Notes under the pieces: model-generated
Databases searched by the model: none
What the model was told of the DNA's origin: nothing
The model's input: only the letters and a program-made list of their open reading frames with translations
From: an uncultured Pseudomonadales bacterium
GTDB taxonomy: Bacteria; Pseudomonadota; Gammaproteobacteria; Pseudomonadales; Azotimanducaceae
Direction of reading: 5' to 3'
Assembly (NCBI GenBank): GCA_958296405.1
Contig: OY282519.1
Span: 2,960,132-3,024,131, forward strand
Length of the DNA stretch: 64,000 bases
Shown: one piece after another, positions 25,868 through 34,062 of the stretch
How positions within the stretch are numbered: the stretch's first letter is position 1
Layout: every line of letters starts with the position of its first letter
Made by a program: the position numbers and the translations under genes

Positions 25868-27358
25868 CTAGCTCGCCGCGGCCTTGCAGTAGTAATCGAT
25901 GAAGCGCTGATGTTCCGGCAGTTGCTGCACCAGCCGGTCCACCGAGCCGTGGATGCCGGCCAAGAACTGCGTCAGTTCCTCTTCCGTCATCATGTTGACG
26001 ATGGGATGGTATTGCTCCGGTTCGAGCCCCTGCCCCATCATCACCTGAATCCAAGACGTTTCGCCAAACAGTTCCGTCGGCACCTTGAACACCCGCCCGG
26101 CCTGCTTGAACAGCTCGATGCGATGGGTGAGGGAATCCGGCACGTCCATGGCGCGGCACTGCAACCAGAAATCGCTGTCCGCGCGGCGGGTGACGTGGTA
26201 GTGCAGGATGATGAAATCGCGCACGTTGTCGATCTCGAAGTTCATTTGGCTGTTGAACTCGTCGATGTCTGGCGCCCGAATGCCGTCGTAGGGGAACATT
26301 TGCATCAAGCGAATCAAGCTGCGCTGAATGAGGTGGATGCTGGTGGATTCCAACGGTTCGATGAAACCGGAAGCCAAGCCCACCGCCACGCAGTTCTTCT
26401 CCCAATGCCGACGGCGCTGGCCGGCGCCGAAGCGAATGACGCGCGGCTCCGTGAGCGCGTCGCCTTCAACGTTGCCCATGAGCTGCCCAACGGCCTCGTC
26501 GTCGGACCAGTGGCGGCTGCTGAACACCACGCCGTTGCCCACCCGGCGCTGCAGGGGGATGCGCCATTGCCAGCCGGCCGCCCTGGCCATGGCGCGGGTG
26601 TAGGGGATGGGCGGCGCCACGGCCTTGGTTTGCACAGCCACGGCGCGGTCGCAAGGCAGCCAGTGCCCCCAATCCTCGTAGCCGATGTCCAGTTGCTGCC
26701 CGATCAGCAAGGCGCGAAAGCCGGTGCAGTCGATGAACAAGTCCCCTTCCACCAGTTGCCCGGAACGCAGGCGGATGCCGGTGATGAAGCCATCTGCCGG
26801 GTCTTGCAGCACCGTTTCGATCATCCCCTCTTGGCGTTTCACCCCGTGCTCCTCGGCAATGCCGCGCAGGAACTTGGCATACAAGGAGGCGTCAATGTGG
26901 TAGGCGTAGTTCAGCCTGTTGTTCGGCAGCACGGCGAAGCGGCCGCGCTTGGCGGCCAGCCACTCGTTGCAGTAGGCGCCGTATTCGCGGCTGATGCCCA
27001 AGCGCTTGCCCTTCAGCCAAAAATGTTGAAAGCCGGCGGCCCAGCTGTCTTTGCCGGCCCAGCCGAAGGAATGGATGTAGTCCGCGCCGACATCGCGCCA
27101 GCCTTCGAAGGAGATGCCCAGCTTGAAGGTGGCCTGCACCGCCTTGAGGAAATCCTGCTCCTTCACCTTCAGCAGTTGGTGGAAGGTGATGAGGGTGGGA
27201 ATGGTTGCCTCGCCCACGCCGACGGTGCCGATTTCCTCGGATTCCACCAAGGTGATGTCCAGCGTTTTGCCGATGAGCTTCGACAGCGCCGCCGCGGTCA
27301 TCCAACCGGCGGTGCCACCGCCGGCGATCACAACCCGATGAATCCTTTTGTTTGTCAC
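25868..27358 (-). CDS. FAD-dependent tryptophan-halogenase-family protein 1
   Basis: The protein has 496 residues from a GTG. It has the FAD motif GGGTAGW (13-19), the catalytic Lys at 79 in ATFKLGISFEGW, the halogenase signature WQWRIP near 262, and the active-site Glu in GFIEPLESTSIHLIQ near 335. Flavin halogenases use FADH2, oxygen and chloride or bromide to make HOX for aromatic halogenation, and need a separate flavin reductase. Relatives beside TonB receptors, SapC and cupin genes (for example BrvH) act on small indoles, but their natural substrate is unknown. All catalytic residues seem present. Confidence 0.93.
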   Translation of the reverse strand: MTNKRIHRVVIAGGGTAGWMTAAALSKLIGKTLDITLVESEEIGTVGVGEATIPTLITFHQLLKVKEQDFLKAVQATFKLGISFEGWRDVGADYIHSFGWAGKDSWAAGFQHFWLKGKRLGISREYGAYCNEWLAAKRGRFAVLPNNRLNYAYHIDASLYAKFLRGIAEEHGVKRQEGMIETVLQDPADGFITGIRLRSGQLVEGDLFIDCTGFRALLIGQQLDIGYEDWGHWLPCDRAVAVQTKAVAPPIPYTRAMARAAGWQWRIPLQRRVGNGVVFSSRHWSDDEAVGQLMGNVEGDALTEPRVIRFGAGQRRRHWEKNCVAVGLASGFIEPLESTSIHLIQRSLIRLMQMFPYDGIRAPDIDEFNSQMNFEIDNVRDFIILHYHVTRRADSDFWLQCRAMDVPDSLTHRIELFKQAGRVFKVPTELFGETSWIQVMMGQGLEPEQYHPIVNMMTEEELTQFLAGIHGSVDRLVQQLPEHQRFIDYYCKAAAS

Positions 27359-27385
27359 GGCATCCCCGGCGCGACCGCTCGCGCG

Positions 27386-28405
27386 CTACCCGTTCAACCT
27401 TTGGGCGAGCTTCGCCCGCAGCTGCTTCGCCGCCGCCTCGCCAAGCGGCGCCAACGCGCCTCTGGCCGCTTCTGGAATGTGCTCGTGGGTGGCGTCGCCC
27501 GCGTCGAACACATAGTGGTTGAAGAGCCCGCGCCACGCTTCCCGTTGCCGCGGCGGCAGATCGCGCAGCGCGAGGATGCCATGCATCAAGGCATCTGCTG
27601 GCGAGCCCAGATACATGGGGCTGGCCAGCCACCAATAGTTCACCAACAGGTTGAAGGGCGCCAAGGACTCGACATGGTGCCACCACATGCTGGGAATGAA
27701 GAGCGCGTCGCCCGGCCCCAAGGTGGCGGTTTTGGCGTGGCGCATGGCCTCGGCGAAGCGCGGGTGGCGGGCCAAGTCCGGCGCGGCGAAGTCCACCAAG
27801 CTCACTGGCTGGCCGGCCGGGGTTTTGTCCAACGGCCCCACATAGAGGCTCGCCAACTGCTCCGGCGGCAGCAGGGTGAAGCGCCGCTCACCGGCCACCA
27901 CGCAGGCCAAGTTGTTCGGAAAATCGTAGTGCGCGGCGATGCGGGCTTGGTTGCCGAGCCAGAAGCTCACCACGGCTTGCTCGGACGGCACCTGCACATC
28001 GTTGTGGGCGCGAAAGCCCGGCAGCCACGCCTCCACCGACGTGGAGCCAATGTAGATGGATGCCAAGTGCGCCTCGCGCGCGGGGTCTGCCAGCTTGCCC
28101 AGCACTTGGGCCAAGGTGGCGCGGCCACGTTGGAAGTTGAAGCCAGTGCAATCCGCGTTGTAGAAAAACCGTCCGTTGGCATGCGCTTCGGCGGCGTAAA
28201 CGGTGAGCGGTCGCTCGGTGTGGAACTGGCCGAGGTAGCGGGTTGCCGCCGCCAGCGATTGGCCACATTCGCGCACCGCCGGCCAATCGCGGACAGCGCC
28301 CTTCAGCAGCACCGGCTCGGAAGACTCGAAGCATCGCGGCGCCACGCCGCCAGCGTCGCTTGCCGCGCTGTGGACGCAAGGCAGGTCAGCCAACCAATCC
28401 ATCAT
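27386..28405 (-). CDS. Cupin-like (JmjC/cupin_8) putative Fe(II)/2-oxoglutarate oxygenase
   Basis: The 339-residue protein has the cupin_8 core: an entry strand EPVLLKGAVRDWPAV, the metal HxD in IAAHYDFPNNLACVVAGERR near residue 170, and the distal His in FIPSMWWHHVESLAPFNLLV. Relatives hydroxylate amino-acid side chains or small molecules. Its start overlaps the end of the SapC gene by 20 bp, and it lies 27 bp before halogenase 1, so it is in the same transcript. Cupin-SapC-halogenase sets recur near TonB receptors; its reaction here is unknown. Confidence 0.87.
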   Translation of the reverse strand: MMDWLADLPCVHSAASDAGGVAPRCFESSEPVLLKGAVRDWPAVRECGQSLAAATRYLGQFHTERPLTVYAAEAHANGRFFYNADCTGFNFQRGRATLAQVLGKLADPAREAHLASIYIGSTSVEAWLPGFRAHNDVQVPSEQAVVSFWLGNQARIAAHYDFPNNLACVVAGERRFTLLPPEQLASLYVGPLDKTPAGQPVSLVDFAAPDLARHPRFAEAMRHAKTATLGPGDALFIPSMWWHHVESLAPFNLLVNYWWLASPMYLGSPADALMHGILALRDLPPRQREAWRGLFNHYVFDAGDATHEHIPEAARGALAPLGEAAAKQLRAKLAQRLNG

Positions 28406-29129
28406 CCAAATCCAAGCGCTGGTTCTTGATCCCGATCAAAGTTCTCAGGTGAGCCATCGAGGCCAACATCATGAACAGCGGCATCAAGAAGCCTTGTGCC
28501 TGCAAGTCGCCCAGCTCCTCCCCGGACAACTCTTGCAGCTTCTCCTCCGCCACGCAGTGAAAGCCGAGCAGTTCGTTCACGGAGCCGTCCTGAAGCGGTA
28601 TCTCGAACGTGACCGCCTCGATCAAATCAAGCTCCTGCAAGGCTTCGACGAATGCCTTGGAGTGCATGATGGCGCCGTAGATGGCCTCCACCAAGTCCGC
28701 AGTCTGCTCCAGAAAGTCCGTGTATTCGCCCAACGGCTGAAACAGCGCCTCCCCCTCCTCGGTGTTGACCCGGGGATGATCCACATCCAAGGCCAACACA
28801 CGCACGCTTTCGCCTTGGTCAGGGTCTTCGGGCGGTTGGATGGCAATGAGAAAGGGCTCCCGTCGAATCATGGCAGGGATGTAGCCGGCCTGCCAGCCGT
28901 AATCGTCCAGAAAGAGGTTTTCGTTCTCCTGCAAGCCGAACAGGGCCACCGGATGGATGCCGCCATCGCTGCCTTGATGAAACAGGATTGGGTAGAACGC
29001 CTGCACGTCGCGGAACTCGAACGGAAAGGTGGCCACGTGCATCACGTTGTCGCCAAAGCGGGCGGAGCGCTCGGTGATGACTTTGAGGTGCTGATGTTCC
29101 TCGTGGTCGAGCATGATGAAGTTGGTCAT
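28386..29129 (-). CDS. SapC-family protein
   Basis: The 247-residue protein matches SapC-like proteins: HLKVITERSARFGDNVMHVA, EFRDVQAFYPILFHQ, ENLFLDDYGWQAGYIPAMIR and RREPFLIAIQ, then an acidic middle and a C-terminal helix PLFMMLASMAHLRTLIGIKN. The name comes from a Campylobacter S-layer locus, but in proteobacteria the family is found with TonB receptors and flavin halogenases and has no known biochemical role. A GGAGG site precedes the ATG; the gene overlaps the cupin gene downstream. Confidence 0.88.
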   Translation of the reverse strand: MTNFIMLDHEEHQHLKVITERSARFGDNVMHVATFPFEFRDVQAFYPILFHQGSDGGIHPVALFGLQENENLFLDDYGWQAGYIPAMIRREPFLIAIQPPEDPDQGESVRVLALDVDHPRVNTEEGEALFQPLGEYTDFLEQTADLVEAIYGAIMHSKAFVEALQELDLIEAVTFEIPLQDGSVNELLGFHCVAEEKLQELSGEELGDLQAQGFLMPLFMMLASMAHLRTLIGIKNQRLDLDDGLVG

Positions 29130-29174
29130 TTGCCTCGCCTCCTCTATGGCTTCTTTGTGTGCTTCTACGGGGTT

Positions 29175-30731
29175 CTATTGCGTTTGGGCCGCCCGCAGCG
29201 CGTTCAAGAGCTGCCGATTGGTCGGCAAGCGCTGCGCCAGCTTGTCCGCCTGCCGCGCGGTGTCGCGGAACACCGCCGCCGCCCGTTGCGCCGTTGGCGC
29301 ACAGCCCTGAGCATCTTGGTAGCGCGGCCTGAAACCGAGGCCATAGAGCACATACTGATAGCTCGCCGAAGGAAAGAGTTCATCGAGCAACGGCGCGTCC
29401 TCGTGCCACGGCGGCTGCTGCTGCCACAGGGTGAGCTTATCGCGCAGTGCCTCCGGGCATGTTTCCGGCGCCCGGTTGTCCCGCCAATACTCGCTGCCTT
29501 CACGGCGCGACAGCATGTAATGCAGCTTCAGAAACTCGACGATGCGTTGCCAATGGTGGCGCATCTTCGCGTTGAAGCGCTTGGCCAGCACGGCCATGAT
29601 CTCCCGGTCTCTCGGCAATTGCCGGCCGATGATGGCTGCGGCTTGCTCGATGAGCGCGAGCGCGGACGCCTCCAGCGGCTCGACGAAGCCAGCGGCCAGG
29701 CCCACCGCCACGCAATTGCGCGTCCACGGCTCCTCCCGGTAGCCGGGCTCGAAGGGGATGCTGCGGTAGTCGAGCGCGTCGACGTCGATGCCAGGCGAGG
29801 TGTGCTGGATGTGGCGCTGCAGCGCCTGCATCGCGGTGGCTTCGTCGATATGGGCGCGGCTATGCACATAGCCCAGACCGCGGCGGGTTTGCAGGCCGAT
29901 GTCCCAAATCCAACCGGCGCTTTGCGCCGTGGCGCAGGTCGCCGAAGCGATGGCGTCCTGTTCGGCGTCCGCGTACGGCACCTGCACGGCGATGGCGCGG
30001 TCGTTGAAGAGCCAGCGCCGCACGGAGGTGAACGCGCACCCATAGTGCGCCCCAATCAAAAGCGCCCGCTGCCCGCTGCAATCCACGAACAGATCGCCGG
30101 CGACGCGCTGCCCGCCGCCGAGCACCAGCGCCGCCAAATCTCCGTCAGGGTGGCGCTCGACGCCCTCGACGGTGCCGGAGAGGTGCCGCACGCCTTGGCG
30201 ATCCACCGCGTGGCGGCGCAGCAAATGCGCGAACTTGGCGGCATTCAGGTGGTAGCCGTAGTTCACGGTGAAGGCGTAGTCCGGCGCGCTGGCCTGTTTG
30301 GGCGCAAGCCCCTCGGCGATCACCCGCGCTTGCGGCGTGACGGCCTCAGCAAACGCCGGCCTCCCGCCCTGCGCCAGCCAATGCCGCGCTGGGTTCATGC
30401 TCGCGTACTCGGCAGGCCAACTGAAGGGATGGCAGTATGCGTCCGCGCCGTCGTCCTGTGTCCAGCCGAAGAACCTGGTGCCCTGTTTGAAGCTCGCCTC
30501 TGCGCCGCGGACGAAGTCGGCTTCGGACAAGCCGATGCGCTGCAGCGTCATGCGCATGGAAGGCCAAGTGCCTTCGCCGACGCCGATGGTCGGCACGTCT
30601 GGGGATTCGACCAACAGCACCGCCGGCAGTTCCGCGTTGCGCCGGCGGCGCTCCGCAGCCAACACGTTGGCTGTGATCCAGCCAGCCGTGCCGCCGCCGA
30701 CGATCACCACCGTGCGGGTTGGCCGATTCAT
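29175..30731 (-). CDS. FAD-dependent tryptophan-halogenase-family protein 2
   Basis: The 518-residue protein has the FAD motif GGGTAGW (12-18), the Lys at 82 in ASFKQGTRFFGW, and the Glu in GFVEPLEASALALIEQ. The signature WxWxIP reads WIWDIGL, losing the Pro. In known halogenases this motif is linked to suppressing monooxygenase activity, so the change may mean altered activity. It is only about one quarter to one third identical by eye to halogenase 1, so this is not a recent duplication. It lies 95 bp after the TonB receptor gene and 45 bp before sapC. Confidence 0.9.
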   Translation of the reverse strand: MNRPTRTVVIVGGGTAGWITANVLAAERRRRNAELPAVLLVESPDVPTIGVGEGTWPSMRMTLQRIGLSEADFVRGAEASFKQGTRFFGWTQDDGADAYCHPFSWPAEYASMNPARHWLAQGGRPAFAEAVTPQARVIAEGLAPKQASAPDYAFTVNYGYHLNAAKFAHLLRRHAVDRQGVRHLSGTVEGVERHPDGDLAALVLGGGQRVAGDLFVDCSGQRALLIGAHYGCAFTSVRRWLFNDRAIAVQVPYADAEQDAIASATCATAQSAGWIWDIGLQTRRGLGYVHSRAHIDEATAMQALQRHIQHTSPGIDVDALDYRSIPFEPGYREEPWTRNCVAVGLAAGFVEPLEASALALIEQAAAIIGRQLPRDREIMAVLAKRFNAKMRHHWQRIVEFLKLHYMLSRREGSEYWRDNRAPETCPEALRDKLTLWQQQPPWHEDAPLLDELFPSASYQYVLYGLGFRPRYQDAQGCAPTAQRAAAVFRDTARQADKLAQRLPTNRQLLNALRAAQTQ

Positions 30732-30825
30732 TGTCCGCTATTCGCCGCGCTGGCTTTTGGCTGCACACCAAAGGGGATGGTACTACGCGCCGGCCGCCGC
30801 CAGCGACGGCGCCCAACGAGGCCGG

Positions 30826-33816
30826 TTAGAATTTGTACCGGAAGCCTATGTTGTAGCGTGTGCCCAACTGGTCCGCGAACAGCGTTTGGCTTTCATCGCG
30901 CCCGAAGATATGTACCGTTTCGTCCGTGATGTTCAGCACATCGAGGTACGCCTGCACTTGGTCTGTGAACCAGTAGCTGGCGGACAGGTCGAGCTGTTGG
31001 TACGGCGCCACATACGTCGGCGGCCCGGAGCCCACATTCGTTTGGCCGGTGCCGGACAAGAACTCATCGCGCCAGTTGTAGGCCAACCGGACGCTGATGT
31101 CGTTCTTGTCATAGAAGGCGATGAGATTGGCGGAGTCGCTCAAGCCAGTGAGCACGAACTGCTGCGCCAAACTGAAGTTGTCGTACCCCACGTCGGCATC
31201 CACGATGGTGGCGTTGACGATGGCGCCGAAGCCGCTCTCGCCGAAGTTGTGCTGGAGGACAAACTCCCAGCCACTCATGGTGGCCTCCTCGATGTTCACC
31301 GGCACGGTCAGGTTGAACGGCGCGGCCGGGTCTCGCCCTGCCACGCCCGAAATGGTGCCGGTTTCCGCGTTCACGCCCTCTGCGTCCGCACGGTTGGCGA
31401 TGATCCAAGAGTAGAGCGTGCCACCATCCGAACTGCCGGTGGCTTGCCGCGCTTCGTCGCCCAATGGGCCCAGCGCCGGATGCGGCAAATTGAACAACGT
31501 TTCCACCACAGATGAGGTGCCGATGAAGTTTTCCACGTCTTTGTGGAAGTAACCAACGGCGACATAGCTGTCCTCGCCGTAGTACCACTCCAAGGAGAGA
31601 TCAACGTTGCTGGACTCGAACGGCAGCAAACTGGGGTTGCCGCGGTTGCCCGTGCCGCCATTGATGCGCACCAAGGAGTCAATGGTTTGGCCGCCCTGGA
31701 TGTCCTCGTAGTTGGGCCGCGTGATGGTTTCGCTGTACGAAACCCGTGCCACCAAATCGTCTGTCAGCCCAAACTTGAAATCGACATTAGGCAGCACGAA
31801 ATCATAGTCGCCTTTCAAGTTGGTGAACTCGGGATTCTCCGAGCGCACCGCGGACAGTTCGTTGCCGGATGCCCAATTGATGGCGACATACGCCGGGGAG
31901 AGTGCCCGCGAGGCGACGTCCGTTTGTTCATAACGCAAGCCGATGCGCACGCCGATGGGGATGGCGCCCGCCTCGAACGACAGGTTGGCCTGCACATAGG
32001 CGGCGATGGAGTCTTCCTCCGTGCGTCGGTCTGACGTGTAGTTGTCCGATGCGCAAAGCCCGGTGCCGCAGGGCCCCATGTCCGGCAATTGGAACACGTT
32101 CGCCTCGCCGGACGCCATGAGCGCCTCGGTGCGCGCGATCAACTGCACCATGTCGAAGGTGTAGAAGTCTGTTTGGCGACGGGGATCGTCGCCGCCGGGA
32201 ATCTCGTCGAACGCCTTGCGGGCGGAGGCGGGCCGCATCAGGTCTGCAATGGCGCCGAGAGGCGTTTGCTGATTGTTCCAGGCATCGCGCTGCACGACGG
32301 ACTGCGCGGAGCGGTTGTTCACCTCCGTGAGCTGCACGCCGAAATCGATGCTCTCGATGAAGTCGAAGTCCATGTCGAAGGTGCCACCCGCCCGTGCCTG
32401 CTCGATGTCCATCCTCGAATAGTCATTGGTGAAAACGCTGCCGGTGACCTGCATGTCATCTGGGCTCAACGGGTCGCTCAAGGTCACTTCCAAAAGTGGC
32501 AGTTCCTCGCCGAAGTAGCCGGTGGTGCGGTCCCGTGTCCATGCCGCGACGGAGAGCAGCGATTCACTCCCGTAGGGGCTGTCCGGCGAGCGCTCGGCCA
32601 TGGAGTCGTGGTAGTCGAACTCCAGCGACACGCGATCCGACACATCCCAAACCACATTGAGGCCCAAGGCGCCATTCTGCGCTTGGAAGGCGTCCTGTCC
32701 GGCGCCCATGGAGAAGTCGCTGCCGGAGGAGTTCTCCGTGTAAATCAGCGGCGTGGCTTGGGGGCCATCGCTCCAACTCGTTTCTTGGCCGCCGAAGTTG
32801 AACCAAGCGGAGAGGTTGTTGTAGGTGCGCGCCAGCTCCAATTCCGAGTATGTGTAGTCCAACGTGGCTTCCACCCGCTCGTTCGGCTGCCACTGCAGCG
32901 TGAGCTGGCCGTTGGTGCGCACGCGGTCGTACTCCGCCAACTCATAGCCGATGACTTGCGGCACCGAGTAGAGGTCATCATCGCCAGGGCGGTTCTGTTG
33001 GTTCGCGTCACTCGCCAGCGGAATGCCGCCCCACTCGGAGCGTCCCACGCCACACCAACAGTTGTTCACCACTCCGTCGAAGGTGCGCCATCCACCGACG
33101 CTGGCGCGGTTGACGGCGCTGTCCCGCGATTGGCGCACAGCGCTCACTGCAACGCCGAAGGTGTCGTCCGCGAAGGTGTTCGAGAACAGCGCGGACAGTT
33201 CCTCCGTCCACTCCTTGCCTTCTGCCGTCGAGGTGTCGTGGTGGCCGCTGGCGGCGGCGGTGAACTGCATGCCGGGCGCATCCAAGGGGCGCGTGGTGCG
33301 GATGTTGATGGTTGAGCCGATGCCGCCCGTCGGCACATTGGCCTGCCCGCTCTTGTACACCTCCACCGAGGAGACGCCCTCAGACGCGAGGTTGCCGAAG
33401 TCAAACGAGCGGCTCAGCTCGTCGCTGGTGGCCATTTGCCGCCCGTTCAAGAGCACTAGGTTGAACGCCGGGCCGAAGCCGCGCACGGTCACCTTGGCGC
33501 CCTCGCCACGTTCCCGGTCTATGGACACGCCAGTGATGCGCTGCAGGGATTCGGCCAAGTTGCCATCCGGGAAATCGCCGATGTCCTCGGCCGTGATGGC
33601 GTCCACCACCCCGTCTCGGGCCCGCTTCAGCTCCATGGACTGCTTGAGGCTTTGGCGAATGCCGACGACGACGATCTCTTCGATCGGCCTCTGCACTTGT
33701 GCCTCGCTGGCGGGGCCCTCCTGCGCATAGGCCACCGGCGCACCGACCGCAATCCCCTTCAAGGCGAGGGAAACAGCCAAAGTGAGCGGCGACTTCTTGA
33801 AGCGCTCGTTACCCAT
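30826..33816 (-). CDS. Large TonB-dependent receptor (Caulobacter-type, TIGR01782-like)
   Basis: The 996-residue outer-membrane receptor has a signal peptide ending APVAYAQE, a TonB box region (IEEIVVVGIRQSLKQSMELK), and the plug motifs DAITAEDIGDFPDGNLAESL, RITGVSIDRERGEGAKVTVR and NLVLLNGRQMA. The long barrel ends TRYNIGFRYKF with a terminal Phe. The IRQSLK...AEDIGDFPD pattern marks the subfamily that imports plant or algal oligosaccharides in Caulobacter and Xanthomonas. The gene has its own sigma70 promoter and a LacI-type operator, and it heads the run receptor-halogenase 2-sapC-cupin-halogenase 1-MFS. Confidence 0.95.
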   Translation of the reverse strand: MGNERFKKSPLTLAVSLALKGIAVGAPVAYAQEGPASEAQVQRPIEEIVVVGIRQSLKQSMELKRARDGVVDAITAEDIGDFPDGNLAESLQRITGVSIDRERGEGAKVTVRGFGPAFNLVLLNGRQMATSDELSRSFDFGNLASEGVSSVEVYKSGQANVPTGGIGSTINIRTTRPLDAPGMQFTAAASGHHDTSTAEGKEWTEELSALFSNTFADDTFGVAVSAVRQSRDSAVNRASVGGWRTFDGVVNNCWCGVGRSEWGGIPLASDANQQNRPGDDDLYSVPQVIGYELAEYDRVRTNGQLTLQWQPNERVEATLDYTYSELELARTYNNLSAWFNFGGQETSWSDGPQATPLIYTENSSGSDFSMGAGQDAFQAQNGALGLNVVWDVSDRVSLEFDYHDSMAERSPDSPYGSESLLSVAAWTRDRTTGYFGEELPLLEVTLSDPLSPDDMQVTGSVFTNDYSRMDIEQARAGGTFDMDFDFIESIDFGVQLTEVNNRSAQSVVQRDAWNNQQTPLGAIADLMRPASARKAFDEIPGGDDPRRQTDFYTFDMVQLIARTEALMASGEANVFQLPDMGPCGTGLCASDNYTSDRRTEEDSIAAYVQANLSFEAGAIPIGVRIGLRYEQTDVASRALSPAYVAINWASGNELSAVRSENPEFTNLKGDYDFVLPNVDFKFGLTDDLVARVSYSETITRPNYEDIQGGQTIDSLVRINGGTGNRGNPSLLPFESSNVDLSLEWYYGEDSYVAVGYFHKDVENFIGTSSVVETLFNLPHPALGPLGDEARQATGSSDGGTLYSWIIANRADAEGVNAETGTISGVAGRDPAAPFNLTVPVNIEEATMSGWEFVLQHNFGESGFGAIVNATIVDADVGYDNFSLAQQFVLTGLSDSANLIAFYDKNDISVRLAYNWRDEFLSGTGQTNVGSGPPTYVAPYQQLDLSASYWFTDQVQAYLDVLNITDETVHIFGRDESQTLFADQLGTRYNIGFRYKF

Positions 33817-33906
33817 CAGAGTGTCCCTCCACCAGTTTGGGTTGGCGTGCTTTTGCCAAATCGGTGGCTAAGCCAAAACTACGCGGCAAGCCGCCACTCA
33901 GCAGAA

Positions 33907-33920
33907 TGACAACGCTGTCA
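33907..33920. promoter_or_regulatory. LacI-type operator 1 (TGACAACGCTGTCA)
   Basis: The palindrome, extended to ATGACA-ACGC-TGTCAT, has a central CG step as in LacI/GalR operators. It begins about 7 bp downstream of the -10 box of the TonB receptor promoter, over the expected start of transcription, so a bound repressor would block initiation. The same 14-mer occurs once more, upstream of the glycosidases next to the lacI-family gene. Confidence 0.8.
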
Positions 33921-33926
33921 TGCTGG

Positions 33927-33955
33927 CTTATATGAAACCGCACAGGCGATGTCAA
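33927..33955 (-). promoter_or_regulatory. Sigma70 promoter of the TonB receptor/halogenase operon
   Basis: On the minus strand TTGACA (33955-33950) and TATAAG (33932-33927) are separated by exactly 17 bp, close to consensus. The start point should fall near 33920, inside the LacI-type operator. The untranslated leader to the ATG at 33816 is about 100 bases. Confidence 0.8.
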
Positions 33956-33980
33956 CGCGCTTTTGCCACCGATGCAGCGG

Positions 33981-33999
33981 GGCGTCCACATCGGACGCC
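33981..33999. repeat. Small hairpin between the GH3 gene and the TonB promoter
   Basis: GGCGTCC and GGACGCC with a 5-base loop form a 7-bp stem, 25 bp upstream of the -35 box and about 65 bp after the GH3 stop. It may help to end the glycosidase transcript, although no T-run follows. Confidence 0.45.
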
Positions 34000-34062
34000 G
34001 AAATGCGTCGGAATTGGGCTTGCGCGGATTGGTTCGGCGCAAGGGCGGAGGCAGCCCCTTCC

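Noticed and set aside
25910-30929. Long plus-strand open frames (839 and 826 codons) across the halogenase operon
   Set aside because: They are antisense shadows of the halogenase, cupin and SapC genes in GC-rich DNA. Their translations are low-complexity and His/Arg-rich and contain no domain pattern.
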